From Gliomastix tumulicola (Eukaryota; Ascomycota; Sordariomycetes; Hypocreales; Bionectriaceae): 64,000 bases of DNA. The DNA is taken from assembly GCA_001599755.1 (NCBI GenBank), contig BCHX01000010.1:99067-163066 (forward strand), written 5' to 3'. The first letter of the stretch is position 1, and each line of letters starts with the position of its first letter. A program made the translations under genes and the position numbers. Below are positions 20,167 to 30,754 of this stretch, one piece after another. The notes beneath the pieces were generated by a model, which saw only the letters and a program-made list of their open reading frames with translations, ran no database searches and was not told where the DNA came from.

Positions 20167-22434
20167 ATGGAAGAAATTGAGAGGCTGCAGAAGCAGCTAC
20201 GGGAAGAACAGCGCCTACGGGAAGAGGAGCAACGACGACGTGAAGCTGCTGAAGGTCGTGCCCTCGAAGAACAACAACACCGAGAAGAAGAACAACGCCG
20301 ACGCGAAGAAGAGCAACGCCGACGCGAAGAAGAACAACGCCGACGCGAAGAAGAACAACGCCGACGCGAAGAAGCCGAAGAGCGCGCAAGCGCGTCGCAA
20401 CAGCTGCCACTCGATACGTACCTTGAGATTTGCCATACGCTCCGCCTCGCTATCGACGTTGTCACCGACCGTTCTCTCACGACCCAAGGCGACACTACCA
20501 ATCCGACCGGCCGCATCTACCCCCGCCGGATTATTCCCTGGGATGCATTTGCGACAGAGCAAGAGAAAGTTTGGGCCGACCTTTCTTTCAGTCCCTCGTT
20601 CGCTTCCCGATCCGCCTTTCCATCTCGACACCAGCTAGAATACGTGAAATCACTGCTCCATCCGATTAGCAGCGAGATTGGTCTCCGAAATGGCGAGCGG
20701 GACGTGGTGGAGAACGCAGTTCAGAAGCTCATGGACGCCACATACGGCGATCCAGCCCTGAGGAGTCACCTCGATCTAAACGGGACAGTGACGTTCGAGA
20801 GTCACACCAACCTCGGAATGACCGACGAATCCCTCTCTGAATCGATGGAACAAGTCTCTCTCGGCTCCAGACCACCGGCCAGAATGACCAGGCGTCGGAA
20901 AGGGCGTGGGAAAGGGAATCAAGCCGACCAGTTTTGCATTTCCCGAACGTCGGACGATCGAAGGGTCCCAGCGGTCGCGATCGAGTACAAAGCGCCCCAT
21001 AAGTTGACTCGCGACGAGGTCATCACAGGACTCGAAGGGGAAATCCAACCAGACCGTGACGTAATCAACCAGGAGGACGAGGGTTTTGCGTTCGCCGCTA
21101 GGCGGCTCACCACCGCCGTGGTAACCCAACTTTTCTCCTACATGGTGGGCAAAGGCATCCAATATGGCTACATTTGTACGGGGGAGACGTACGTCTTCCT
21201 CTACATTCCAAGCGACCCCTCCTGTGTCTACTACTCCGTTTGTGTACCGAGCCTGGATGTGGAAGACGATGACGAGAACCGACTTCACCGGACGGCTGTA
21301 GCGCAAGTCTTTTCTTTTGTGCTTCAAGCCATTCGATCGCCGCCGCCGTCTCAGGCATGGCATGACGCTGCCGACAACCTTGATACCTGGTCTGTTGAGT
21401 ACGAAGACGTGCTGAGGAGCATTCCGGCGACAATTCGCAAGGGGAAGCGCACGACACCATACAGGGCACAACGTTGGAAAGGCTTCGTGCGCTCACCGAT
21501 TCGAACGCGCTCGCGATGCATGCCTCCTCAGAATGAAACAAAGCAGTCCAGCGGCGATGACCAAGACGACGACCCTCCTTCTCCAACACCCAACCCGGCC
21601 GGGCGTCCCGGTGAATCGAGGGAGCTCGGCTCGAGCGAAGCACAAGTGCAAGATAGTGGATTAGCCATGCGAGAGGACTCCGGCAAACGACAGAACATAC
21701 AAGAGCGGCCATATTGCACTCAAGAGTGCCTCCATGGTGTCGCTTTCGGCGGTCCGCTAGACAAGAGGTGTCCTAATATTGCAGACCATGGCGGGACACA
21801 CATTGGTCCACGGGAGTTTCTTGCCCTCATGCGCCTTCAATTGGCAATTGATCGTGGGGACGATGCTGACTGTGCGCCTCTCTACCTTTCCGGGTCGCGG
21901 GGGTCCCTCTTCAAACTACGCTTGTCGTCCCGTGGTTACACGCTCGTGGCCAAAGGGGTGGAGGCAATAGATGCAAAACATCTACGGCACGAGAACAACA
22001 TATACGATCATATTCGGCAACTCCAGGGGGCCTTCGTGCCGGTCTGTCTCGGTACAATTGATCTGATCAAGCCGTACTATTTCGATAGCGGCGTCTACGT
22101 GCATTTTTTGTTGTTGAGTTATGGCGGTCGGCCTGTTTTGCGAGAGATGAATGAGGTCAAGGCGAGTGTTACCGACCAGATCATCGCAGCACTCGGTCGA
22201 CTTCACCAGCACCAAGTCCTGCACTGTGATGCAGAGCCACGCAATGTCCTCTACGATCGGTCTAGCGGGCGATGCATGTTGGTCGACTTGATGTTAGCAG
22301 AGATTCATGCCCGACATCCTCTTGGGTCCATCAATAGCAATTGTCGAAGCTGGCAGAGGAAGTGGGCGCTACGACAGCACGAGCTAGATATTTTTGCTGT
22401 TGAAGTACAATCGCTACGGGCAAGTTTGGCATGA
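20167..22434 (+). CDS. Coiled-coil, PD-(D/E)XK-like and protein-kinase-like fusion
   Basis: A 755-residue single-exon ORF. Residues 1 to about 78 form a highly charged coiled coil with four exact-register REEEQRR units. A middle region (about 85-430) includes D254 followed by E273-x-K275 (AIEYKAP), a PD-(D/E)XK-like spacing, and strands such as YGYICTGETYVFLYI. A linker rich in Ser, Pro and Asp leads to a kinase-like C-terminal lobe with HCDAEPRN (His686, Asp688) in the catalytic loop and VDL at 706-708 in place of DFG. No clear Gly-rich loop is visible, so activity is doubtful. ATG 20167 was chosen because upstream codons are not family-like. The frame is intact. Similar fungal proteins exist, but their role is unknown. 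Confidence 0.65.
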   Translation: MEEIERLQKQLREEQRLREEEQRRREAAEGRALEEQQHREEEQRRREEEQRRREEEQRRREEEQRRREEAEERASASQQLPLDTYLEICHTLRLAIDVVTDRSLTTQGDTTNPTGRIYPRRIIPWDAFATEQEKVWADLSFSPSFASRSAFPSRHQLEYVKSLLHPISSEIGLRNGERDVVENAVQKLMDATYGDPALRSHLDLNGTVTFESHTNLGMTDESLSESMEQVSLGSRPPARMTRRRKGRGKGNQADQFCISRTSDDRRVPAVAIEYKAPHKLTRDEVITGLEGEIQPDRDVINQEDEGFAFAARRLTTAVVTQLFSYMVGKGIQYGYICTGETYVFLYIPSDPSCVYYSVCVPSLDVEDDDENRLHRTAVAQVFSFVLQAIRSPPPSQAWHDAADNLDTWSVEYEDVLRSIPATIRKGKRTTPYRAQRWKGFVRSPIRTRSRCMPPQNETKQSSGDDQDDDPPSPTPNPAGRPGESRELGSSEAQVQDSGLAMREDSGKRQNIQERPYCTQECLHGVAFGGPLDKRCPNIADHGGTHIGPREFLALMRLQLAIDRGDDADCAPLYLSGSRGSLFKLRLSSRGYTLVAKGVEAIDAKHLRHENNIYDHIRQLQGAFVPVCLGTIDLIKPYYFDSGVYVHFLLLSYGGRPVLREMNEVKASVTDQIIAALGRLHQHQVLHCDAEPRNVLYDRSSGRCMLVDLMLAEIHARHPLGSINSNCRSWQRKWALRQHELDIFAVEVQSLRASLA
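20281..20364 (+). repeat. 21-bp tandem repeat in coiled coil (4 units)
   Basis: Four 21-bp units of the type CGCGAAGAAGAACAACGCCG plus A encode REEEQRR each; units differ by one or two bases. The antisense reading gives spurious hydrophobic ORFs. Confidence 0.85.
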
Positions 22435-23214
22435 AGACACGCAAGCCCATGGTACACATGGCTTGTCGCATGGAATGGACTGGATGAATGAATTGATCTG
22501 TCTTCCCTTGTGAACTTGACTTTCTACTGTTCGTGTAAGTACGAAAGAAGATTTATGGCGGAAAATGGTCACCGTGGCCCGTGTAGCGCCCCTGACCGGG
22601 AGTGGTTGACGCTGGGCCGGGAAATATTTAAGTTGTAATTCAAGGAAGCCCATCCGTTTCCATCATCACCGTTTTCGATGAATCCAACGCAATGTATGCC
22701 TTGCTCCCCTAAGAACTCACCCGCCTGGTAGTTGTCTAGTGGCATTGTCTCCCTCACGCCAAATAACTTGACAATGCAGAGGTCTTTCAGTTTCATCCTT
22801 ATGAGTGGCGAGTTGACTTCGGACCAAGGAATGTTGGGAAGGTGTGGGTAGGATTATTAGCATGATTTTATCGGAAACCCAACACTGATATATCGCTGGA
22901 CTAACACGGAGAGCTTCGCGGCGCTGTACACCGAAAATATAAAAGTCAACATATGCACAAGCAGGCGCTCCTAGCATCTAAATTCTACCGACCTCTACTC
23001 CGCCTCACTAGTAGCCTTGGATTAGGCGCGAGCAGATCCTTACCGGTGCTGTGTAAAATGAATTTCCTGCCTAATGACATGTCCATCCTCTACAATTGGT
23101 GCGAACCTGCGTTTACAAATAGGTACTCCGCGTAGACAGAATGCATCGAGATAGCGTGATGTAGATACCTCGTCAAACAATGTTTCTAGCACTACGCTCC
23201 CGCCTGCGTGAGCC
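22435..23214. other. No recognisable gene
   Basis: Only short ORFs. A minus-strand ORF at 22569-22796 (GEFLGEQGIHCVGFIENGDD) is unrecognised and lacks supporting structure. Confidence 0.4.
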
Positions 23215-23439
23215 GCGACTTCCAATATACAGTGATATACGGACGAGAAGGGAACTGTTACGATGGAAGATGCAAACGAGGTTGACGCGTCGCGTATTAT
23301 ACGGATGTGTCTCAACATCTCAATTAATTTCGGATATACCAGCACCTGGAAGTTTGGTCGGAGATAAGGACAAATCAGGAAGTTGACAAGGAAAAGCCGA
23401 CAATTGAGGGTAGCTGACAATTAATAATAGAAGAGTAGG
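23215..23439 (-). repeat. Terminal-looking repeat, long copy A
   Basis: Read on the minus strand it starts CCTACTCTTCTATTATTAAT and matches 60211-60430 (plus) over about 220 bp at roughly 70-75% by eye; the first 45 bp also match 7784-7828. A short ORF (MSATLN...) is shared by the two long copies but is probably not coding. Confidence 0.65.
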
Positions 23440-24959
23440 AGCCCAGGCGTGAGCTCCTTTTGCAATAAATAAAAAGGGTTTATTGGCTCCGTGCGCATCA
23501 AGACCAGCTTGTATAGTCGGTTTCGGACTTCACCGGCGAGGCCGAACAAGCCGAGTGACTTAGCAATAGGGGACTGTCAACATCCTTAGCTTAAGGCTGT
23601 TCAATCATTATCGCTCGTGAACGTGCACAGACTTCGAAAGGCCAAGTAGCTCTGGTCTTCTCTTTGGGAGCTGCCGCCGCACTGAACTGGTCCTCGTGGC
23701 GCATCATGGTGATTACCTGGCGTGAGCGTAAGGTGTTGGTCGAGTGTGAACAAATTCTCCCCGCAAGTGTAGAAATATTGTGGCTGAACCTATTTCTGTA
23801 AACACAAGGATAAGAGACGGCCAGCCGTCATGATGCCCACATCAGGTGCAACGGTAAGTGGCAAGTGTAATACGCGGAAAGAGGATGGTTCACAGCCTGG
23901 GTCATCCATGGTGGGGACTCGGAGATGGTCTCTGAGTCTCCTCATACCCCGCAACTGAAACCCGCAATATAAAGTTCCATGATGCAATCATTCTCATCTC
24001 AATGGCATCGAGTGAATGAAATATGAGCTAGCTGTCAGAGAACTTTCCTCACCTTAGAGAGTGGGATGGTTACATTGGCGCAACTCAGAGAAGGACTAAC
24101 GGGAAGACCGTTGTGACATCACGATCGTGCCTATCAAAGGCCCTTTGAGTCCACCCTACTTCGCCGTGATCCGAGCAGTGAATCAACACCGTTCGTTTAC
24201 TATTGCCTGAAGACGGACACTAACCTTACACCCAGTCTGACTATTCGGCCACTCTGCTCCCAAAGTTCATATCCAAGCGCGCATGACATTTGGGTTTCCT
24301 GCCTCAATCTCGATGAGGCAGTTGATACTAGGACGAAATGCTGGCGCCCGTTGTGTTGAAGAAGGTCTCAGCCGAGCCGGCCATTTCCTGACGCACGTCG
24401 GCCTCCTGGCCCCTGTGTCCAGCTTCCATCACGACGAATGTGGATTTTGCCATTTTGTGCTCCTTTACCGTCGGTTGGTTGGATAGACATGTGTTGACAG
24501 TGGTCCTGAGAGCATTTGGTATGCCAGCCGCAGATAAGTGTGCCCGCAGAAACTTTGGCCTCGAACATGGCCCTTTTGCCCAAAGCGACCGTCATGCTGC
24601 GTTCTCGTGGCTGAATGGTGCCATGTTCGAGAGGTACGGGTATATACAAAGATACTGTGCTGGAGTCGAACTTAGGCATGGCGTAGGTATTATGAACAGG
24701 GTGATTTGAACAGACAGCGAGCCCATGTAGTTCTTGGAACTGGCAGCGGCAGATTAGGCTTGAATTCATTTGTCTTTATAATCAGCTGATAATCTATCTG
24801 GGGAATTGCTGCGGCATATGTATGCTAGGCTTCTCATGGTGTTGTCATTAGGTCGTCATGTGTCGCCACGCAAACTATCAGGTCTATACCGTCTCAGAAT
24901 GGACGGCCAACACGAGACAAAATGAGTGAGTAATATTATAGGGTACTTTAGGGTCTTAA
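23440..24959. other. No recognisable gene
   Basis: About 1.5 kb with only short overlapping ORFs (for example 24283-24486 + and 24368-24769 -), none with a domain. No shared repeat was noticed. Confidence 0.4.
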
Positions 24960-25783
24960 AAAGCTTCGGAAAGATTCTCTATGCAGCTTTTCTCCCTCGC
25001 CGTGGCGAAATCGCGATGACGGCAGGAACCGGATGTTGTCCTTGAACTTGCCCGTCTGCTGCTGGCCCTTGTGGTATGTGGTGTGCAGCATGACCAGTCC
25101 GTGCTTGAGGTACACGTTGCGCCGCCGCTGCGTGTTGCGCCGCTGCGTGTTGCGCCGCTGCGTGTTGCGCCGCTGCGTGTTGCGCCAGGTGATGGAGAAC
25201 AGCTCGCTCTCGCGCAGCGGTTGGCCCGCGCCCATGTGGATCAGCACAACCGCTGCGGCCTCGTATAGGGCAATGGCCTTCTCCCGCCAACACCCGGTGC
25301 CGTCGGCCGCGGCGGTGAGGAAGGAGCCCCGCAGCCTCTCCGAGCCCCGAATGGCGGCGACCAAGAAGCCCAGCATTCTCTCGGTGCTGGCCGAAGAACC
25401 AGCCAAAGGTGTCGGCATCGAGATTGTCCTTAAGGGCTTCAGAGCACAGCCGCGGGATGCCCTGTGCGCTAAACATGAGCTCGTCGTACAACAGTGTCCG
25501 GGCCTGCCTCCAAACAATTCAGCTACGACCTTACTCAAGAATACTCGACCGAAGTGCGATGTACTTTGCTTTTTCAGCCAATCAGCGCCCTAAGAATTCT
25601 GCCCCCGGTCATGGCCAAGCAAGTGCGCCGCACTTCGTATTCCATGTCGCCCGTGCCATCCCTGTAGAGGTTGTAGAAGGACATCTCTTCCCTTTGTGCG
25701 CGTCCATTGAGGACAATTCTAACAAACCACCGACTTAGTCCTAGTGACGTCCAATTATGTCTGATCTCCAGTCCATCTTCCAT
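24960..25783 (-). pseudogene. OrsD-RecQ family protein, middle-region fragment
   Basis: The minus strand carries, in order, GTGDMEYEVRRTCLAMTGG, LLYDELMFSAQGIPRLCSEA, ADTFGWFFGQHRENA, ALYEAAAVVLIHMGAGQPLR, ELFSITWRNT, RNVYLKHGLVMLHTTYHKG and FKDNIRFLPS. This order and these motifs match the region between the zinc-finger part and the helicase part of the large fungal OrsD-RecQ-like proteins. The pieces lie in at least two frames with a switch near 25400, so it is broken. A 15-bp tandem expansion (25126-25185) inserts extra NTQRR units in the RWRNT segment. No helicase follows downstream. Confidence 0.65.
25126..25185 (-). repeat. 15-bp perfect tandem repeat (4 units)
   Basis: Four identical plus-strand units CGCTGCGTGTTGCGC; read on the minus strand they add NTQRR units in frame inside the OrsD-RecQ fragment. 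Confidence 0.9.
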
Positions 25784-25951
25784 ACACTCGATAAAGCTAG
25801 TCTATTGTACAAGCCAGCCAGAATCGGCCATCATTTGTACAGAATGCTGCTTCGTTATCCATCCAGAGACTGCGATGGCTCAGCTCCGAAGCTTGTCTCA
25901 GAAACTGTAGCCGATACCACACTGCAGTCCACGTCTGCCATCTTTCAGTTG

Positions 25952-26438
25952 TCAGCCACATCTAGCACAAACCTGCCAGTGTCGCGTCAAAAGCCATGTT
26001 GGATGTCCTTCGTCATGCCCTCCTTCTATCCACCACACCCAGTAGAGGTAGGTCCTGTTACGCGCATCCTCCAGCCAGGGCCAAAGTTCCAGTTCGACTT
26101 TCTCTTTAGGGAGAAACCCAAATGGCCTCCAGGCCAGTATGATTTGAGATGTATCCTGAAGTCGGAGCTTATAGCGAGATTTGAGCAAGTCGGCGATGGG
26201 CACCATAGACTTTGGGTCTGTATAGACCTTTAAAGTCTCGTCGTCGAGAAACGTTTGCGTTGAGCCCGTCCAGGCGGACGTGGTCGTGTCAGGTGCCCCC
26301 ATGGACGCAAAACCCAAGCGCTCCTCCAGTGAATTGAAATACCGCAGAATCAAGGCGGAGATAGAAGGGCTGCCATGAAGGAAGATGCCGAGCCACCAGA
26401 GCGCCACGCGTGGCCGTCGAAGGGCGAATACTCTCGTC
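25952..26438 (-). pseudogene. Unrecognised protein fragment cut by a hAT element
   Basis: The minus-strand frame (RPRVALWWLGIFLHGSPSIS, SAWTGSTQTFLDDE, ILAWRPFGFLPKEKVELELW, TYLYWVWWIEGG) looks like genuine coding sequence: it is Trp-rich with a long open frame and no low complexity. I do not recognise the family. The frame is interrupted at 26439, exactly where the TIR of the 4.3-kb hAT element begins, so the first codons in the open frame belong to the transposon. The other half of the gene was not found beyond 30754. Confidence 0.45.
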
Positions 26439-29400
26439 CAGGGATGGACATCTATCGAATACGTCGAATCGAATGCCAAGAAGTGGCGTTCGATTCGAAT
26501 GGGACCCCAATCGATTCGATTCGAATCGAGCGGGTCCTCCGTAGATTCGATTCGAATCGAATATGGCCCCGGTAGATTCGAAGCGAATCGATCAAGCTCC
26601 CTGCAGATTCGTTACGTATCAAACAGAGCCTCAGTAGATTCGATGCGAATCGATGGTGCCTCTTGTAGATTCGATGCGAATCGAATGCCAAGCTTCGTCG
26701 AATTCGCTGTCGATTCGATCGAATGAATGACTAAGCAGCTCACCATGCGGGCGGCAATGCAGACCAGTTCGGCCGATGCAACATCATACAAAATACAGCC
26801 ATCACATTGTGCAGAGCTCATGGGTATCTCGCCTGGCCACACGGAATCGACACGTCTTAGACTACATCCACTATTCGTCCTCTATATCCTGCATATCCTG
26901 AATCGACGCCAAAGCATCCGCCCAGCCCTCATCATCCACGCCCAGAAGCGGCAAGGACGGCCTATAGAGGCCAGCCTGACTCCATGATCGAACGCACTGC
27001 GCCATCGCCATTACTCCTCTCCTCATTCGGTTCCTCAGCGGCCCCACCATCCGCCCACCACTGCTAAACGTCCTTTCGCTCTCAGCTGATGACGAGGGGA
27101 TACTCAACATGTCAACCGCCATCACAGACAGTCGTGGGTACCGTCCCGCGTTGATCTTCCACCAATCGATCGGCCTGCTACGGTAGTGATGGCTGTTCAC
27201 AGTGTCCTCCGCGCAGTATTGCGCATACTCATCGTCCATCGCCACCCCAGGCCCCTGCCTCGCCTTGCGTCCTCCCCTATGGCGGCCCGGTGCCGCGGGA
27301 CCGGAGTCCGGCGTGGCCACCAAGCTTGTCACGCTCCTCGCCAGCCTCCGCTCGATATAGTCCAAAGGGCGTCAGCCGGCTGAACCACCGTGTTGTCGAT
27401 TGCGCGCTCGCGTACGCGTCCCATATCTCCAGCAGCCTTCGCTCGTAGTCGCAGCGCCAACCCTTGGCCTTCTGCGAAGGCACCCGTGACCACAGTAGAT
27501 CGAGAAGGCGCCACTTCTTGGCGGGATTGAAAACAACCGCCCCCACGTAAGCAGCACCAGTCAGCAGGTCATAGTACTTATGCAGCTTCTTCCACCCTAA
27601 TTTGATGAACACCTTGAGCAATCTACGAGTCCTCTGGTCGAGACCCTCGTACACAGCCCAAACCACATCCTTCCTCGCGCCGGTCGCCGCGTCGGTCACC
27701 TCGTCGTATACCGTGCCCTCGATCGCACTCTCCAGATGGTCCAGGAGCAGATCGACGACGGGAAAGTATTCGTCGAAGCTGCCGCAAGTCGATCGTTCCC
27801 CAGGAACGCCATTGCCTTGCAACTGTTTGCTCGCAATCGCAAAAGGCTTCAGCAGTTTTACGATAACCTCGATGACTCGCCAGTCGTACGAACCGAGCCG
27901 ATATAGTAGAATGGCCGGCCTGGCCCTCTCCGCACCGCCCTCACTCTCCCACCGATTCTGGACGTCGTTGAAGAACGTACTGAGTGCAGGCCGGAGCAGG
28001 AGCGCCCTCTCCATCATGCGCATGTCCGAGTCCCACCGCGTAGCGTTGTTGAAGACCCACCTTGAGTGTCGACGCCTTGCCGGACTCCTTGCGCTGGGAC
28101 TGGAGAAACTGTTCATACAGCTGTGGGCCTGTCCGCAGCTGTACTCCGATGTTGTGCAGCATGCCCGGAGCCTCGTGCTGACTATACTCTAGAAAGGTCG
28201 TGCCATTGATCTCATCGGGCGCCGGATGGGCCGATGCGAAGTCCTCCACAACATCCATCTCCACCCCCGCCGCCGCGCCATCAGCACCCTCTTCCCCCTC
28301 GTCACGCAGCGCTTCATCAACAACGTGATCGAGCCGGTCCTCTATGTCCTCCTCCTCTTCATCATCCCCATCGGCTCTGACGATCGCTCCAAAATCCTCC
28401 CCCTTCGACCCGTAGAGCATCGCCCGCACGCAGAGGTTGAAGATGTGTCCGGCACATCGAACCCGTCGCTCCTCAGGACAGAAGTTATGTTCCGTGGCAA
28501 GGGCCTGAATGCAGGTGTCGTTGCTGGCCGCGTTGTCAAGCGTAAAGTAGCCGACCCTGTCCGGGCCCTCGATGTGCCAGAACGCGAGCGTATCCGCCAC
28601 CTCGTCCGCCAGCGACAGGCCTGTGTGCCGTCCACGGAGGGGCCGCAACCCAAGGAGCACGCGGTGCTGTGCGAAATCCCGGTCCACGAACTGGGCGTTG
28701 ATCCCCAGGAACGAGCTGTACTGTTTCGACGTCCACCCATCAAACGAAAAGTGGATCTGCGATCGAGCGCTACGCAAGACCTCTGTCACCGGTCCAACGG
28801 CGCCTCTGTACTCGGACTCCAGCATGCGGAGAAGCGTCTTGGCGGACGGCATGTGGCTGCTCTCCAGGAGTGGGTTTCCATAGAGAAGAATTCGCCGGAA
28901 CCGTTCCGAGTGGATGGTCTGGAATGGCAGGTTGTGATAGGTGATCCAGTCGAGGAGGAGCATGCGGAGTCCTTTGAGGCTGAAGTGAGCGCGTAGCTTG
29001 CCCAGGAGGAACTGGTCGTTCGGGTTCGTCAGGTCGGCGCCCATGAAACGCGTGATCGCTTGGTTGCGCAGACTCTCCTCGCCTCGGAGGCACGGCGTAA
29101 CGCCCGGGCCCTGCGTAATTAGCATAGGAAGGACCGTGGAATCAGCTCAACGTACCACGATGCCGTGCGATTCGCGGAGGTGTTTCTTGATCGAGATCCC
29201 GGTCGAGCAGACAAAGCTGAAGGCCGCCTTCTTCTTGAAGCCTCTGGCAAAACAGTCCGCGCAGATCCACCTCAGCTTGTTCCCTGGCCGGCGTGTAGAA
29301 TGATCCTCCATATGATACCCGTAGTCTTGCCACCAGGCCCTGGTCTCCTGCCTGCCCGCGTAGCGCTCAAACCCCGGCCACTGGCCCCATTCTTGTCGGC

Positions 29401-30754
29401 CCCAGAGCGTCCAGTCGGCTTGGCTAAAGTCGGCCGCCGTCCCACGACGAGGCGTCGGTGTTGTTGGGAGCGAAGCCTGCCGGGGCGTGTCGAGAGGCGG
29501 CGACGACGAGAATTCGAGTCGCTCCGAGGAACTGGGCCGCAGGAGGGACGAGGGGCTCGAGGGGCACGCGTCCAGCGTCGTGTCCATGGTGTTGCGTCTC
29601 GTGGGAATCGAACTTGGCTTGAGGCGGCCGACCTGGCAGTGCTGCGTCAACTTTGGAGAGTGTCAGTCTTACCGGGCGGGCGGCGGCCCCCTCTCACCCT
29701 TGAAAGCTTTTCTTACCGCAGCCGTCGCGCCAAACGCGTGGCTAGCATCGTGAACGCACGCGCATCACCACAGCACGCGTATCACAGTGACGCGCGGTGC
29801 GCAGCGAGCGCGATTTCCCGTCGTGCTCGGCGGTCGAAGCAAAACGAGTCAACCGTTGGCCATCATGTCTAGCTGTCCGAGCCAGACCTTGGAGACGCTT
29901 GAGACTTTGGGGGTGGGAGGAGGCAGGCAGATTCGCTCGCTCCCTGGTACGTTGTTCGAAAATCTGGCCTTCCCCACCAGCCGAGCCGGGGATGCCTAAG
30001 GTCTGAGTCAATCCCTGCTTCAGTCGATTCGGCGCCATGTATTGGCCAAAACCCTTTAGCGCACCATAGCGGGGCATCGTGCGGAGCTTCCCCGGGTGGA
30101 CCCCATTTGGATTTACGCATCGTCGTCAACTGATGATGAGAGCTTCATGGTGAAGCTTCAATCCGGCCGTGGAAGATCATCCTACCCTATACTTCGAATA
30201 CCAATTCAAGTTTACACTACGTATACCAAACCACGATGGTCTACTGATGTTTGTCGTTTCTGCTCTTGAGGAGAGCAAATAGTATACGTCGTTGACCTCG
30301 TGTCCATGCGGTGACTTTATCCCAGGCTGGGTCGTGATTCAATGAAATTGGGAGGACGGTATGTAGCGAGAATATTTCGAGGAGGATAATGTGACCAGAA
30401 GGAGAAAATTCGATCGATAGAAACTGGTTTTCTACTACGATTGGGTTGTGACTTGAAATTCCGCGAGAAGGGGACGCATTTACGCGTTGAGACGCGTTGA
30501 AACACGCTAAGACGCGCCAAGGAGATACCGGGCAGAAACGGCCCGGTCGACCGCCAATCATTCGCTTCATTCGATCGATTTTCGATCGAATGGATCCGAA
30601 TCGAATGAGGACGGCGAAGATTCGACTCGAATCGAATGGGCCCCCGGATGATTCGATTCGAATCGAATTTCTTGGCATTCGATTCGACATTCGTAAGACT
30701 TGGCATCGAATGAATCTTGCGATACGATTCCCATTCGATAGATGTCCAACACTG
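26439..30754 (-). mobile_element. hAT DNA transposon, 4.3 kb
   Basis: Terminal inverted repeats: left CAGGGATGGACATCTATCGA at 26439, right (read inward) CAGTGTTGGACATCTATCGA ending at 30754; 2 of 20 positions differ. Both ends begin CAG, as hAT elements do. Both subterminal regions (26460-26720 and 30560-30735) are full of ATTCGATTCGAATCGAAT-type units, which probably bind transposase. The interior holds one transposase gene on the minus strand. The 8 bp outside the two ends (CTCTCGTC and GCTTGTGC) do not match, so no target duplication remains. Confidence 0.8.
26871..29587 (-). pseudogene. hAT transposase (BED finger to hATC dimerisation domain)
   Basis: Start ATG at 29587. The N-terminus has a Ser/Pro-rich stretch, then a BED-type zinc finger (WICADCFARG ... 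IKKHLRESHG). The intron 29155-29111 (45 nt, GTACGT...CGCAG, with a TGCTAAT branch-like site) joins HGIV to GPGVTP in phase. The catalytic region shows IHFSFDGWTS, GYFTLDNAASNDT and RVRCAGHIFNL. After a frameshift near 28055 comes FNNATRWDSDMRMMERA, and after another near 27360 the hATC dimerisation block PRLSVMAVDMLSIPSSSAES ERTFSSGGRM. An acidic insert (DDEEEEDIED) sits in the middle. Two frameshifts make this copy non-autonomous as read. Confidence 0.8.

Noticed and set aside
20126..20631. Minus-strand ORFs rich in Leu/Val or Arg/Ser/Cys, and a plus-strand Asn/Lys/Ala ORF
   Set aside because: They are other readings of the 21-bp coiled-coil repeat; no frame other than the 20167 gene has domain content outside the repeat.
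25126..25185. CRISPR-like array
   Set aside because: The units are head-to-tail 15-mers without spacers, in a eukaryotic genome.
28226..28996. Long plus-strand ORF of 256 residues
   Set aside because: It is antisense to the hAT transposase and has no motif of its own.
26439..30754. A target-site duplication for the larger hAT element
   Set aside because: CTCTCGTC and GCTTGTGC do not match in any register.
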